64,000 nucleotides of DNA from CBDCGS01 sp965216915 (GTDB lineage: Bacteria; Pseudomonadota; Alphaproteobacteria; UBA828): contig CBDCGS010000009.1 of NCBI GenBank assembly GCA_965216915.1, positions 62,001 to 126,000 of the forward strand. The letters are read 5' to 3'. Below, piece by piece: positions 8,189-17,626 of the stretch. The translations under genes and the position numbers were made by a program. The notes under the pieces were generated by a model, which was given only the letters and a program-made list of their open reading frames with translations, searched no databases and was not told the DNA's origin. The stretch's first letter is position 1, and each line of letters starts with the position of its first letter.

Positions 8189-8614
8189 ATGGTGAGGCGC
8201 GTGTCCAGCAACGGATTGGCCGGGACCACATTTTTCGGCCGGACCTACGATGAGGCGCTCGCGCTCACCGTCGAAACCCGCAACTACCTCGCGGCGACGT
8301 TGCACGGGTCCGATTGGCGTAGCGACGCGCGCGACCAGTTGGCGCGCGACTGCGAGACGCTTCGCCTGACCACGCGTCTCGCCCAGGTGATGGCCTGGCT
8401 GCTCGCGCAACGTGCCCTTCATGCGGGCGAGATCTCGCTTGAGGAAGCGCGCAGCGACGAATATCGGCTCTCCGGGAGCGATGTTTGCCTCGAGCAGGAC
8501 CCCGAGGTCTTGGCGACGCTGCCGAAAGAGCTTCGGATACTGATGGAAAAGAGCTTGGCGCTTTATCAGCGCGTTGCCCGGCTCGACCAGATGGTGCGCC
8601 GCGACAAAGCCTGA
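8189..8614 (+). CDS. rcdA: RcdA homologue (DUF1465), regulator of CtrA degradation
   Basis: A 141-residue helical protein matching DUF1465, the family of Caulobacter RcdA. RcdA is an adaptor that helps deliver CtrA to the ClpXP protease at the cell pole. Matching parts include FFGRTYDEALALTVETRNYL, DCETLRLTTRLAQVMAWLLAQRALHAGE, and a helix near the C-terminus (LPKELRILMEKSLALYQRV). ATG 8189 was chosen; in-frame GTG codons follow at 8192 and 8201 and no ribosome site clearly decides. The CtrA-like box 240 bases upstream would fit feedback between CtrA and its degradation adaptor, but the terminator between them means rcdA probably has its own promoter. Confidence 0.88.
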   Translation: MVRRVSSNGLAGTTFFGRTYDEALALTVETRNYLAATLHGSDWRSDARDQLARDCETLRLTTRLAQVMAWLLAQRALHAGEISLEEARSDEYRLSGSDVCLEQDPEVLATLPKELRILMEKSLALYQRVARLDQMVRRDKA

Positions 8615-8724
8615 GCGTTCGCTCCGCCGCGGGCGTCTGCGGCAACCGGCTTTCCAGACACTGACAGCTGACCGATAATCGGCGCGCGGAGTGGCGGCGG
8701 CGTAAGGCGGCTGGGAGGCACAGG

Positions 8725-10017
8725 ATGAGCAACACGCACTTTACGAACGTACGGGTCTTCGACGGCACGGGCGCCGAGCCCTTCGAGGGTGAGGTTCTGG
8801 TCCAGGGCAACCGGATCAAGGAGGTCGCTGCGGCACCCGAGCGCCTTGACCCAAAGGGTGCAGAGACAGTCGACGGCGGCGGCGCGACGCTCATGCCCGG
8901 CCTGATCAATGGCCATTGCCACATGAGCTACACCGGCAACGCCTACACCAGCGCCACGCGCATGGGCGATATTCCGGTTGAGGAGCACATGCTCATCACG
9001 GCCTATCAAGCCAAGGTGCTGCTCGATGCCGGCTTCACCGCGTGTGTCGGCGCCGGCGCCGCGAAGCCGAGGCTCGACATCGTCATCCGAAACGAGATCG
9101 ATGCCGGGCGCGTGCCGGGCCCCCGATACCGCGCGGCCTCGCCCGAGATCACCGTCACCGGCGGGCTCGGCGATGAGCGCAAGTGCCACATCGAGCACAA
9201 CGACCTTTCGCTCTTCGTCGATGGTCCGGAGGAGGTTCGCCAAACCTGCCGCTGGCTCATCCGGGAGGGCGTTGACACGATCAAGCTGATGATCTCGGGC
9301 GACAACCTGATCCCGGGCCATTGCGCGGCCGATCAGCTCGCGATGGATGAGGACGAGGTGGCGGCCGGCAGCCGCGTCGCGCACCAGCGCGGCAGGGCGC
9401 TCGCCGCCCACGCACGCTCGCCGGAATCGATCAAGCTTTGCGTGAAATACGGCATCGAGCGGATCTATCACGGCACGCTCGCCGACGAGGAATCGCTCGA
9501 TCTGCTCGAATCGCGCAAGGACGAGTTCTTCGTCGTGCCGGCGCTGGGCTTCACCTATGCCACGGCGTTCGAAGCCGCCGAGTATGGCATCACGCCTGCG
9601 ATGGCCGAATCATGGGGCTTCACGGCGGAATACGGCATCGCCTGCGAGACCATGCGCAAGATGCACGCGCGCGGCATCCGGGTGCTGCCGTTCGGCGACT
9701 ACGGCTTTCCCTGGACGCCGCACGGCACCGATACGCGCGACTTCGAGATCTTCCGCGACGAGCTCGGCTTCACGCCGGCGGAGATCTTGCGGGCGGCGAC
9801 GATGTATGGCGGCCAAATCTTCCGCGCGGGCGACGAACTTGGCCAGATCAAGCAAGGCCACTTCGCCGACATGATCATGATCGACGGCGATCCGCTTGCC
9901 GATCTCTCGCTGTTCCGCGATCCGGACCACATTCTCATGGTCATGAAAGACGGCAGCTTCCACAAAGCTCCCACCGCACGGGGCGAAGCGGAGCGCCAAG
10001 CGGCCGCGGCGGAATAG
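8725..10017 (+). CDS. Metal-dependent amidohydrolase (imidazolonepropionase/prolidase-like)
   Basis: A 430-residue cytoplasmic amidohydrolase-superfamily enzyme. After an N-terminal beta-sandwich strand (FTNVRVFDGTGAEPFEGEV) comes the metal-binding LMPGLINGHCHM at 56-67, a lysine candidate in DTIKLMISGDN, the histidine AAHARSP, the second metal histidine in YHGTL, and the late aspartate in LPFGDYGFPWTPHG. The closing GHFADMIMIDGDPLADLSL is standard for the superfamily. It resembles the second amidohydrolase at 26.1 kb in design but is not a close copy. The substrate is unknown; cyclic amides or dipeptides are reasonable guesses. It probably shares a transcript with the MetE-like gene downstream. 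Confidence 0.88.
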   Translation: MSNTHFTNVRVFDGTGAEPFEGEVLVQGNRIKEVAAAPERLDPKGAETVDGGGATLMPGLINGHCHMSYTGNAYTSATRMGDIPVEEHMLITAYQAKVLLDAGFTACVGAGAAKPRLDIVIRNEIDAGRVPGPRYRAASPEITVTGGLGDERKCHIEHNDLSLFVDGPEEVRQTCRWLIREGVDTIKLMISGDNLIPGHCAADQLAMDEDEVAAGSRVAHQRGRALAAHARSPESIKLCVKYGIERIYHGTLADEESLDLLESRKDEFFVVPALGFTYATAFEAAEYGITPAMAESWGFTAEYGIACETMRKMHARGIRVLPFGDYGFPWTPHGTDTRDFEIFRDELGFTPAEILRAATMYGGQIFRAGDELGQIKQGHFADMIMIDGDPLADLSLFRDPDHILMVMKDGSFHKAPTARGEAERQAAAAE

Positions 10018-10056
10018 CGCCGCCGGCGCGCGATCGCCGTTCGGGGGCCTGGCGCC

Positions 10057-11085
10057 GTGGCCGCGCTGCCGCTCCTTCCCACCGTCGGCGTCGGCAGCTA
10101 TGCGGCGCCCGGCTGGTTCGTCGCAGGCCAGCGCGCGGCGCGCGCCGATGGCTGGGGTGCACACGATGTCGCGGAGCTTGAGCAGGATGCGACCCTTGTC
10201 GCGGTCGCGGACCAGCGTGCGGCCGGTGTCGATATCCTGACGAGCGGGGAGCTGACGCGGCAGCGTTTCGTGTTCGACTCCCTCGGCGCGTTCGACGGCC
10301 TGCGCCGCGTCCCGGCGACGCGGCGCCTCGGCATCACGGGCTACGACCGCGCGCCCCATTTCGAACGGATCGCGCCGCTCACCGCGGCGCGCGGCCTCGG
10401 CATCGTCGACGAGTTCACCCTGCTGCGCCGCATCGCGGGATCGGACCTGCCGCTCAAGGTCGCGCTCCCGGGCGCGTTGACCTTCGCGAGCTTCATCGAC
10501 GCACCGGCGGACGCGGGGGCGGCGCTGGTCGACGAGCTGACCGCGCTGGTGCGCCGGGAGGTGATGGCGCTCGCCGAAGCCGGCGCCGACTACATCCAAA
10601 TCGATGAGCCGGGCTTGCCCTGTCCGCCCCATGGTCTGTCGCTGGAAGACGCCGCGGCGGTCGTGAACCGCACGTTGGCGGACGCCCCAGCACGGCGCGC
10701 CGTCCATGTCTGCTTCGGCAACAACGCGGGGCGTCCGTTCGCCGACCGGCGCATGCCGCGCCTCATGCCGGCGCTCGAGGCGCTTGCGTGCGAGGAGCTG
10801 GTGCTCGAGTTCGCCAACCGCGAGATGGCGGATGTCGGCCTCTTGGCACCGCTCGGCACACGGTTCGATATCGCGGCGGGCGTCATCGACGTGAAGAACT
10901 TCTACCTGGAAACCCCTGACATGGTGGCAGATCGCATCACCCAGTGCCTCGCGTTTGTCGCGCCCGAGAAGCTGCGCGTCACCGCCGATTGCGGGTTTTC
11001 GGCGCTGCCTCGCTATCTCGCCCGCCAAAAGATGGAAGCGATGGTCGAAGGCGCTCGATTAGTGCGAATGAAAAATAGTAAATAA
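10057..11085 (+). CDS. Cobalamin-independent methionine synthase (MetE) C-terminal-like protein
   Basis: A 342-residue single-domain protein of the MetE C-terminal/UROD-like barrel family. Zinc-ligand positions of the family are visible: His and Cys in AVHVCFGN, Glu in LVLEFANREM, and Cys in VTADCGFSALPR. The YIQIDEPGLP motif holds the aspartate that contacts the substrate amino group in MetE. It lacks the folate-binding N-terminal half of MetE, so it probably transfers a methyl or alkyl group from a different donor or cleaves one. The start is GTG 10057; no ATG fits the conserved TVGVGSYAAPGW beginning. It follows the amidohydrolase by 39 bases. Confidence 0.85.
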   Translation: MAALPLLPTVGVGSYAAPGWFVAGQRAARADGWGAHDVAELEQDATLVAVADQRAAGVDILTSGELTRQRFVFDSLGAFDGLRRVPATRRLGITGYDRAPHFERIAPLTAARGLGIVDEFTLLRRIAGSDLPLKVALPGALTFASFIDAPADAGAALVDELTALVRREVMALAEAGADYIQIDEPGLPCPPHGLSLEDAAAVVNRTLADAPARRAVHVCFGNNAGRPFADRRMPRLMPALEALACEELVLEFANREMADVGLLAPLGTRFDIAAGVIDVKNFYLETPDMVADRITQCLAFVAPEKLRVTADCGFSALPRYLARQKMEAMVEGARLVRMKNSK

Positions 11086-11103
11086 TCCCTATATTATATA
11101 TAG

Positions 11104-11133
11104 TTGAAACGATTTTCTGAGAAATAAGATTAT
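11104..11133 (+). promoter_or_regulatory. Candidate promoter of the first hyuB gene
   Basis: TTGAAA (11104-11109) and GATTAT (11128-11133) with an 18-base spacer, inside an 11085-11135 stretch that is strikingly AT-rich for this genome and includes tattatatatag. The gene starts 70 bases further on. Confidence 0.45.
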
Positions 11134-11202
11134 CTCTGGGCTCGGTTGAGCGAGGGTGGGCCGTACGCTATCGTCGGGTCCCGGCTCGCAGAGGAAAGAC
11201 CG

Positions 11203-12978
11203 ATGACCGACCCCGCCAACAAGATCGACCCGATCACGCTTCAGGTGATCGGGGGCGCGCTGCACACGATCGCGAAGGAGATGGGGCATGTGCTCTACCG
11301 CATGTCCTATTCGTCGATCATCCGGGAATCCGAGGATCTGGGCGCCGGGCTCTTCGACCGCGCCTTCAACACGCTCTGCGAATCCGATTCGACGCCGATG
11401 CACATCGGCTCGATCCCGGCTTATCTGCGGGGCATCGACGCGACGCTGCACGACCCCTGGGAGCCGGGCGACATCGTGATCCACAACCACCCTTACTACG
11501 GCGCGAGCCATTCGCCGGACATCGCGATCGTGGCGCCGGTCTTCTACGAGGGCGAGCTTGTGGGGTTCTCGGGCAACACGGCGCACCATGTGGACATCGG
11601 TGCGGCGACGCCCGGCTTGATCATCGACGTGCCGGACGTGTTTGCGGAGGGGATGCTGTTCAAGGGGGTGAAGCTCTACGAGCGGGGCACGCTCAACCGG
11701 GCGCTTTGGCAGTTCATCGAGACCAACACGCGCGTGCCGAGCCAGGTGCTGGGCGACATCGAGGCGCAGGTCGCGGCGGCCGAGCTTGGGGTGAAGCGCT
11801 TCGGCGAGCTGCTCGACCAATATGGCAAAGAGACGCTGCTCGCCGCCTGCGACGAGCTGATGGACTATTCGGAGCGCATGCTGCGCCGCCAGATTGCGGC
11901 GATCCCCGACGGGACCTACCGCGCCGAGGGCTTCCTCGACGATGACGGCCGCAACCGCGGCGCGCCGCTGCCGGTGAAGGTGACCGTGCGCATTGCGGGC
12001 GATTCGGCCGAGGTCGACCTCACCGGCTCCTCGCCGCAGGTGCCGACCGCGTTCAACGTGCCCTTCGAGGGCTCGACCAAGGTGGCCTGCTATTTCGCCT
12101 TCCGCGCGTTGCTGCTCGATACGGCGACGACCAGCGAGCACGTGCCGCAAAACGAGGGCACCTTTCGCCCCATCACGGTTACCGCGCCGAAGGGCTCGAT
12201 CTTCAATCCGGACTATCCGGCGGCCGCGGAGGCGCGCTTCAACCAGATTCAACGCGTCGTCGACTGCATCATGAAGGCGCTCTCGCCGGTGATCCCCGAC
12301 AAGATCACCGCCGGCTCGTCGGCCGATGTCTCCGCGATCGCCTATTCCGGCGTGCGGCCGAGTGGCGACTATTGGGTGTTCATCGAGGTCAACGAGGGCG
12401 CTTGCGGCGGCAGGCCCTACTCCGACGGGCCGGACACGATCGAGGAGCTGATGCGCAACACGCGCAACAACCCGATCGAGGATCTGGGCATGCATCTGCC
12501 GCTGATTTGCGATCGCTACGAGCTGCGCGACGATGCCATGCCCGGCGCGGGCAAGCATCGCGGCGGGATCGGCGTGATCAAGGTGCAGCGTTACCTGACG
12601 CCGGGCTTCCTCACCCATGAGGCCGACCGCCACGAGGACGCGCCGTGGGGCTTCCAGGGCGGCCACGCGGGAAGGGGCGGGCGGCTCATCAAATACAATG
12701 TGGCCAACCCCGAGGCGGTTCAGGAGCTACCGGCCAAGGTCCACGGGCTTCGCAACGAGGCCGGCGATTGCATCGGCTTCATCGGCCCGTGCGGCGGCGG
12801 CTACGGCGACCCGCTGGAGCGCACGCCCGAACAGGTGCGCGACGACGTGCTCGACGATTTCTGCACCGTGGCGCACGCCTATGACGCCTACGGCGTCGTG
12901 CTCGACGAGACGACCCTCGCGATCGACGAGGCCGCGACCGAACGGCGCCGCGCCGCGATGCGTGAGGCCCTCACTTAA
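11203..12978 (+). CDS. hyuB: Hydantoinase B / 5-oxoprolinase subunit B family protein (first copy)
   Basis: A 591-residue HyuB-family protein. HyuB normally pairs with the ATP-dependent HyuA to open hydantoin-type or 5-oxoproline rings. Seen: DPITLQVIGGALHTIAKEMG at the start, NHPYYGASHSPD near 100-111, GFSGNTAHHVDIG, the central YSERMLRRQIAAIPDG, and the C-terminal GPCGGGYGDPLERTPEQV. ATG 11203 was chosen because GAGGAAAG lies before it; the earlier open frame has no ribosome site. No hyuA lies next to it, which is unusual. It is more distant from the copy at 39.1 kb than a recent duplicate would be. Confidence 0.92.
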   Translation: MTDPANKIDPITLQVIGGALHTIAKEMGHVLYRMSYSSIIRESEDLGAGLFDRAFNTLCESDSTPMHIGSIPAYLRGIDATLHDPWEPGDIVIHNHPYYGASHSPDIAIVAPVFYEGELVGFSGNTAHHVDIGAATPGLIIDVPDVFAEGMLFKGVKLYERGTLNRALWQFIETNTRVPSQVLGDIEAQVAAAELGVKRFGELLDQYGKETLLAACDELMDYSERMLRRQIAAIPDGTYRAEGFLDDDGRNRGAPLPVKVTVRIAGDSAEVDLTGSSPQVPTAFNVPFEGSTKVACYFAFRALLLDTATTSEHVPQNEGTFRPITVTAPKGSIFNPDYPAAAEARFNQIQRVVDCIMKALSPVIPDKITAGSSADVSAIAYSGVRPSGDYWVFIEVNEGACGGRPYSDGPDTIEELMRNTRNNPIEDLGMHLPLICDRYELRDDAMPGAGKHRGGIGVIKVQRYLTPGFLTHEADRHEDAPWGFQGGHAGRGGRLIKYNVANPEAVQELPAKVHGLRNEAGDCIGFIGPCGGGYGDPLERTPEQVRDDVLDDFCTVAHAYDAYGVVLDETTLAIDEAATERRRAAMREALT

Positions 12979-12990
12979 CCGTCTGCTCTG

Positions 12991-13073
12991 CCGACGGCGC
13001 TCTTCCGTCGGAATAAGGTCGAAGGCGACCTCCGTCTGGGGGCGGCGCCGCGGCACACCCCCAGAGGCGTCGC
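12991..13073. terminator. Two hairpins between convergent hyuB and sodB
   Basis: First hairpin: CCGACGG (12991-12997) with CCGTCGG (13005-13011). Second: GCGAC/GTCGC enclosing TCTGGGGG (13035-13042) and CCCCCAGA (13058-13065), ending five bases from the sodB stop. There are no T tracts; together they plausibly end both converging messages. Confidence 0.55.
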
Positions 13074-13077
13074 TTCC

Positions 13078-13677
<600 letters not shown>

Positions 13678-13787
13678 GATGGGTCCCCCCTTCATCGTGT
13701 GGTGTGGCGCTGGGCGGCAGAAAGCCGATTGGGCGGCCGCTTGTCAACGGCCAAGCGGTGCCCTCCGCGGCACGCAGCAAGCCGCGC

Positions 13788-14165
13788 CTAGGTCGGCGGA
13801 AGCAACGCGGCCGCCACGCGGCGATCCTCCGCCATGAGCACGTTGTAGGTTCGGCACGCCGCGCCGGTGTCCATACACTCGACCGAGATGCCGCGCTCAC
13901 TCAATGAACGCTTCAGCGCGCCCGGGATCATACGGAAGCGATCGCCGCCGCCGACCAAGAGGATCTCGATTGGCGGCTCCGCGGTGAAGAGCGTCGCAAA
14001 GGTTTCCTCTGAGAGAGTTTCGATGGCGGCCGCGGGCCACGCCTCCACGCTCTCGGGCCAAATGAGAATGGCACCCTCGTGGCGGGCGCCGTTCACCCGG
14101 AAGCCGGCGCCGCTATAGCTCTCGATAACCTGCCGGCCGTCCGGGACCCGCGGGGTGATGTCCAT
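13788..14165 (-). CDS. Mth938-like domain protein (NDUFAF3 family)
   Basis: A 125-residue single-domain protein of the Mth938/DUF498 family, whose mitochondrial member NDUFAF3 assists complex I assembly. The fold is suggested by YSGAGFRVNGARHEGAILI, the central EILLVGGGDRFRMIP, and LSERGISVECMDTGAACRTYNVL, followed by a final helix. It begins five bases after the secF stop, so it is the last gene of the yajC-secD-secF transcript. A complex-I link is attractive because an NDUFAF6-like gene is also in the window, at 45.4 kb, but the two are 30 kb apart. Confidence 0.9.
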   Translation of the reverse strand: MDITPRVPDGRQVIESYSGAGFRVNGARHEGAILIWPESVEAWPAAAIETLSEETFATLFTAEPPIEILLVGGGDRFRMIPGALKRSLSERGISVECMDTGAACRTYNVLMAEDRRVAAALLPPT

Positions 14166-14169
14166 CGCG

Positions 14170-15315
14170 TCACCGCCCGCGCCGGCGCGTCTGCCGCCGC
14201 TTGCGCCGCGCACGCGCGGAGCTCGCGCGCCGTTTCTTGCGGCTCTCCGACGCACTGTCGTCGGGCAACGGCTCGTCTTCGGGGAGCGGTTCGCTGTCGG
14301 GCTCCTGCGGCACCGTCTCGGCCTGCTCGAGGAGCGGTGTGTCGATCTCCGGCGTGTCGATCGCCGTCGCGGTGCGCTCCGCCTCGCCGACCCCCGCCTT
14401 GTCGGCCTTCGCGCCACGCTCGGGGCGCACATAGAGCAGGGTGGCACCGGCGATGAACACCGAGGAATAGGTGCCGATGACAACGCCCCAGATCATCGCA
14501 AAGCTGAAGCCGCGGATCACCTCGCCGCCGAAGATGAAGAGCGCGAGCAGCGCGAGGAGCGTCGTCAGCGAGGTGATGACCGTGCGCGCCAGCGTGTCGT
14601 TCACGCTGCGGTTGAGCAGGTCGAACAGCGGCATGGTCTTGTACTTGCGCAAGTTCTCGCGCACGCGGTCGTAGACGACGACCGTGTCGTTCATCGAGTA
14701 GCCGACGATCAGCAGGATCGCCGCGACGATCGCCAAGTTGAACTCGAGCCCGAGCGCCGCGAACATGCCGAGCGTGAGCAGCACGTCGTGGGCGAGCGCG
14801 ATCACCGCGCCGATCGCGAAGGGCAGCTCGAAGCGGAACCAAATATAGACGAGCATCAGCGCGATCGAGACGACGACCGCGATGATGCCGGCTTGGATCA
14901 GCTCCGCGCCGACCTTTGGTCCCACGAACTCGACCCGTCGATAGGTCAGCGTGTCGCTATAACTCTCTGCGAGCGCCTCGCGCACCACCGTCACCGCGGC
15001 CTGCTGCGCGTCGGCATCGCCGGGCTGGCGCTCGACGCGAATCAGGACCTCCGTCGCCGAGCCGAATTCCTGCAGCGCGACCTCGCCGAGCTGGAGGCCG
15101 GAGAGCGCGCCCCGCATTCGCGCGATATCGGCGTCCTGCTCCGTCCCGACCTCGATCAGGATGCCGCCTGCGAAGTCGATGCCGAAGTTGAGCCCCCGCC
15201 CGATCAGCAAGATCACCGATGCGACCGCGAGCACGATCGAGAGCACGAAAAACGCGCGCCGCAGGCGCAGGAACGGGATGTTCGTGCGGTCGGGGATGAA
15301 GCGAAGGCGCCACAT
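14170..15315 (-). CDS. secF: Protein translocase subunit SecF
   Basis: Membrane partner of SecD; together they use the proton gradient to pull secreted proteins out of the SecYEG channel. After TM1 (AFFVLSIVLAVASVILLI) comes the family motif GIDFAGGILIEV, a periplasmic domain of about 100 residues, then five C-terminal membrane segments containing GYSMNDTVVVYDRVREN and SVFIAGATLLYV. At 381 residues it is longer than usual because of an Arg/Lys-rich C-terminal tail of about 80 residues (RKKRRASSARARRKRRQTRR) preceded by an acidic stretch. It starts ten bases after secD ends. Confidence 0.97.
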   Translation of the reverse strand: MWRLRFIPDRTNIPFLRLRRAFFVLSIVLAVASVILLIGRGLNFGIDFAGGILIEVGTEQDADIARMRGALSGLQLGEVALQEFGSATEVLIRVERQPGDADAQQAAVTVVREALAESYSDTLTYRRVEFVGPKVGAELIQAGIIAVVVSIALMLVYIWFRFELPFAIGAVIALAHDVLLTLGMFAALGLEFNLAIVAAILLIVGYSMNDTVVVYDRVRENLRKYKTMPLFDLLNRSVNDTLARTVITSLTTLLALLALFIFGGEVIRGFSFAMIWGVVIGTYSSVFIAGATLLYVRPERGAKADKAGVGEAERTATAIDTPEIDTPLLEQAETVPQEPDSEPLPEDEPLPDDSASESRKKRRASSARARRKRRQTRRRGR

Positions 15316-15325
15316 GGTCGCCGCC

Positions 15326-16906
15326 TCAGATCGGCAACGCCGAAGGCCGCCGCCGCCGCAGCCAGGCGACGAGGATCATGCGGCTGACCAGCATCGCGGT
15401 GAACATCGAGGTCACGATGCCGATGGCGAGGGTCACCGCAAACCCGCGCACGGGGCCCGAGCCGATGATGAACAGGATGATCGCGGCGATCAGCGTCGTC
15501 AGGTTGGAGTCGATGATGGTGGTGAAGGCGCGCTTGTAGCCCGCCTCCATCGCCGAGAAGGGCGCGCGGCCGGCGCGCGCCTCCTCGCGTATGCGCTCGA
15601 AGATCAGCACGTTGGCGTCGACCGCCATGCCGATGGTCAGCACGATCCCGGCGATCCCCGGCAGCGTCAGCGTCGCTTGGAGCAGCGAAAGCACGCCGAC
15701 GATGATCACGAGATTGAGGAGGAGCGCGAAGTCGGCGATGAGGCCGAAAAAGCCGTAATAGATCGCCATGAACACGATGACCGCGACGAGCCCGATGATG
15801 CAGGCGATCTGACCCGCGCGGATCGAATCGGCGCCGAGATCGGGGCCGACCGTGCGCTCCTCGAGAATCTTCATCGCGGCAGGCAGCGCGCCCGCGCGCA
15901 GGAGCAGCGCGAGATCGGTCACCTCCTCGACCGTGAAGCTGCCGCTGATCACGCCGGAGCCACCGAGGATCGGCTCGCGGATCACCGGTGCGCTGATGAC
16001 GCGGCCATCGAGCACGATCGCGAACGGCCGGTCGACGTTTTCCTGCGTGACCTTGCCGAACTTGCGCGCGCCGGAGGTGTTGAAGCGGAAGCTCACCACC
16101 GGCGCGCCGTCCTGGAAGGTCGGCTGGGCATCGACGAGCTCGTCGCCGCTCACCATCACGCGCTTGCGGACGACGTATTGCAGCGCATTGCCGAACTCGT
16201 CGAGGTCGTCCGACGGCAAGCGAACCGAGCCCGGCGGCACCCGACCGCTTTGCGCCTGCTGCTGTGTCACCGTGGGGTCGACGAGGTGGAAGGTGAGCTT
16301 CGCGGTTCGACCGAGCAGCTGCTTCACGCGCTCCGGATCGTCGATGCCCGGCAGCTGCACGAGGATTCGGTCGGTGCCCTGACGCTGGATGGTGGGCTCG
16401 CGCACGCCGGTCTCGTCGATCCGCCGCCGGATGATCTCGATCGATTGGCTCACCGCGGAGCGCTGGCGCTCCTCGATCGCCTCATCGGTCAGGATCACGC
16501 GAAAGGCGCCGCCGGCATCGCTTTCGACATCGATCTCGCTGTCGAGATCCTCCAGCAGGTCCTCTGTGCGATCACGATCCGCGGGATCGACCAGTCGAAA
16601 CACCACGCGGTTCGCTTCCGAGCCGATCCCCGTGTAGCCGATCGGCGGATCGGCGCCGCGCAGGGTGCGCCGTGTGTCGTCCACCAGTGTAGTGAGGCGC
16701 TCGCGCACGATCTCGGCCACCTGTACCTCGAGCAACAGGTGCGAGCCGCCTTGGAGATCAAGGCCAAGGCTCACCTGGCTGCTGGGCAGCCACGACGGGT
16801 AGTCGGTCAGCGCCTTTTGGCTGAAGACGTTGGGCAGCGCGAAGAGAATCGCGGCGACGCCAACCACCGCAACGAGAACATATTGCCAAATCGGCAGGCG
16901 AAGCAT
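15326..16906 (-). CDS. secD: Protein translocase subunit SecD
   Basis: A 526-residue inner-membrane subunit of the SecDF translocation motor. Seen: TM1 (YVLVAVVGVAAILFAL), the conserved SLGLDLQGGSHLLLEV, a large periplasmic region with REPTIQRQGTDRILVQLPG, and five C-terminal membrane helices with VDANVLIFERIREE, whose charged residues serve proton transport in the family. The periplasmic head is shorter than in E. coli SecD, as is normal for many alphaproteobacteria. It starts 24 bases after yajC, with secF directly behind, giving the usual yajC-secD-secF operon. Confidence 0.97.
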   Translation of the reverse strand: MLRLPIWQYVLVAVVGVAAILFALPNVFSQKALTDYPSWLPSSQVSLGLDLQGGSHLLLEVQVAEIVRERLTTLVDDTRRTLRGADPPIGYTGIGSEANRVVFRLVDPADRDRTEDLLEDLDSEIDVESDAGGAFRVILTDEAIEERQRSAVSQSIEIIRRRIDETGVREPTIQRQGTDRILVQLPGIDDPERVKQLLGRTAKLTFHLVDPTVTQQQAQSGRVPPGSVRLPSDDLDEFGNALQYVVRKRVMVSGDELVDAQPTFQDGAPVVSFRFNTSGARKFGKVTQENVDRPFAIVLDGRVISAPVIREPILGGSGVISGSFTVEEVTDLALLLRAGALPAAMKILEERTVGPDLGADSIRAGQIACIIGLVAVIVFMAIYYGFFGLIADFALLLNLVIIVGVLSLLQATLTLPGIAGIVLTIGMAVDANVLIFERIREEARAGRAPFSAMEAGYKRAFTTIIDSNLTTLIAAIILFIIGSGPVRGFAVTLAIGIVTSMFTAMLVSRMILVAWLRRRRPSALPI

Positions 16907-16930
16907 CGGACGGTCAGCGGCGGCCGAGGG

Positions 16931-17464
16931 CTAGCGCCGGCGTCCCTGTGTGTCCCTCTCCTCGGCTTCGGAGTCGGCGTCGGTCTCGTCCTCCGCCTCG
17001 TGCTCCTCGGCGTCGGCCTCGGGGTCGCGCTCCTCGTCGCCCTCGTCCTCGTAATAGTCTTCCTCGTCCTCTTCGTCGTCTTCGTCGAAGTCCGCCCGGC
17101 GCATGACCTCCGAGATCATGTTGCGCATCACGCGCACGCGCACGTCGGGCGCGATCTCGACGAGGAGCGCGTCGTCGCGGCCGACCTTCACGACGTGACC
17201 GACGATGCCGCCATTGGTCACGATGTCGTCGCCCCGATGAACGTTCTGAAGCATCTCGCGGTGCGCCTTCTGCTTCTTCTGCTGCGGGCGGATCAGAAGG
17301 AAGTAGAAGACGACAAAAATCAGGATGAGCGGCAGGATCGACATGAGCATGTCGCCGCCGCCACCACCAGCACCCTCCGCGCCGCCTTGCTGGCCCGGTG
17401 GCGGGCACCCGGCGAGCGTCACCGCGACGAGCGCGAGCACGCTAAGTTTCCCGACCAAGTGCAT
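16931..17464 (-). CDS. yajC: YajC, Sec accessory subunit with lipobox-like start and acidic tail
   Basis: First gene of the Sec operon. The core is a normal YajC: one membrane helix (LPLILIFVVFYFLLIRPQQK) and the globular part with DDIVTNGGIVGHV and ALLVEIAPDVRVRV. Two things are odd. The protein begins with a second hydrophobic stretch ending in LAGC at about 17-20, a convincing lipoprotein signal, then a Gly-rich linker. The last 55 residues are almost all acidic. At 177 residues it is about 60 longer than typical YajC. AGGAG eight bases before the ATG supports this start, so the lipobox region is translated. Confidence 0.94.
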   Translation of the reverse strand: MHLVGKLSVLALVAVTLAGCPPPGQQGGAEGAGGGGGDMLMSILPLILIFVVFYFLLIRPQQKKQKAHREMLQNVHRGDDIVTNGGIVGHVVKVGRDDALLVEIAPDVRVRVMRNMISEVMRRADFDEDDEEDEEDYYEDEGDEERDPEADAEEHEAEDETDADSEAEERDTQGRRR

Positions 17465-17626
17465 CGTTCCGTCTCCTAACTATGTGTTGAGTATGCTGGG
17501 CGCGGAAAAATCGCCCGCACGATAGGCCCAAACGCGTAGCCGGGCAACGGTTATACCAGCCCGCGCGTTGACCGGTCTCCCCGGTATGCTAGGGTCCGGC
17601 GCTCTTCGCGAGATGGCGAATTCTCA

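Noticed and set aside
15161..17479. 772-codon plus-strand open frame over secD and yajC
   Set aside because: Its translation is an antisense artefact over clear secD/yajC coding, with no ribosome site.
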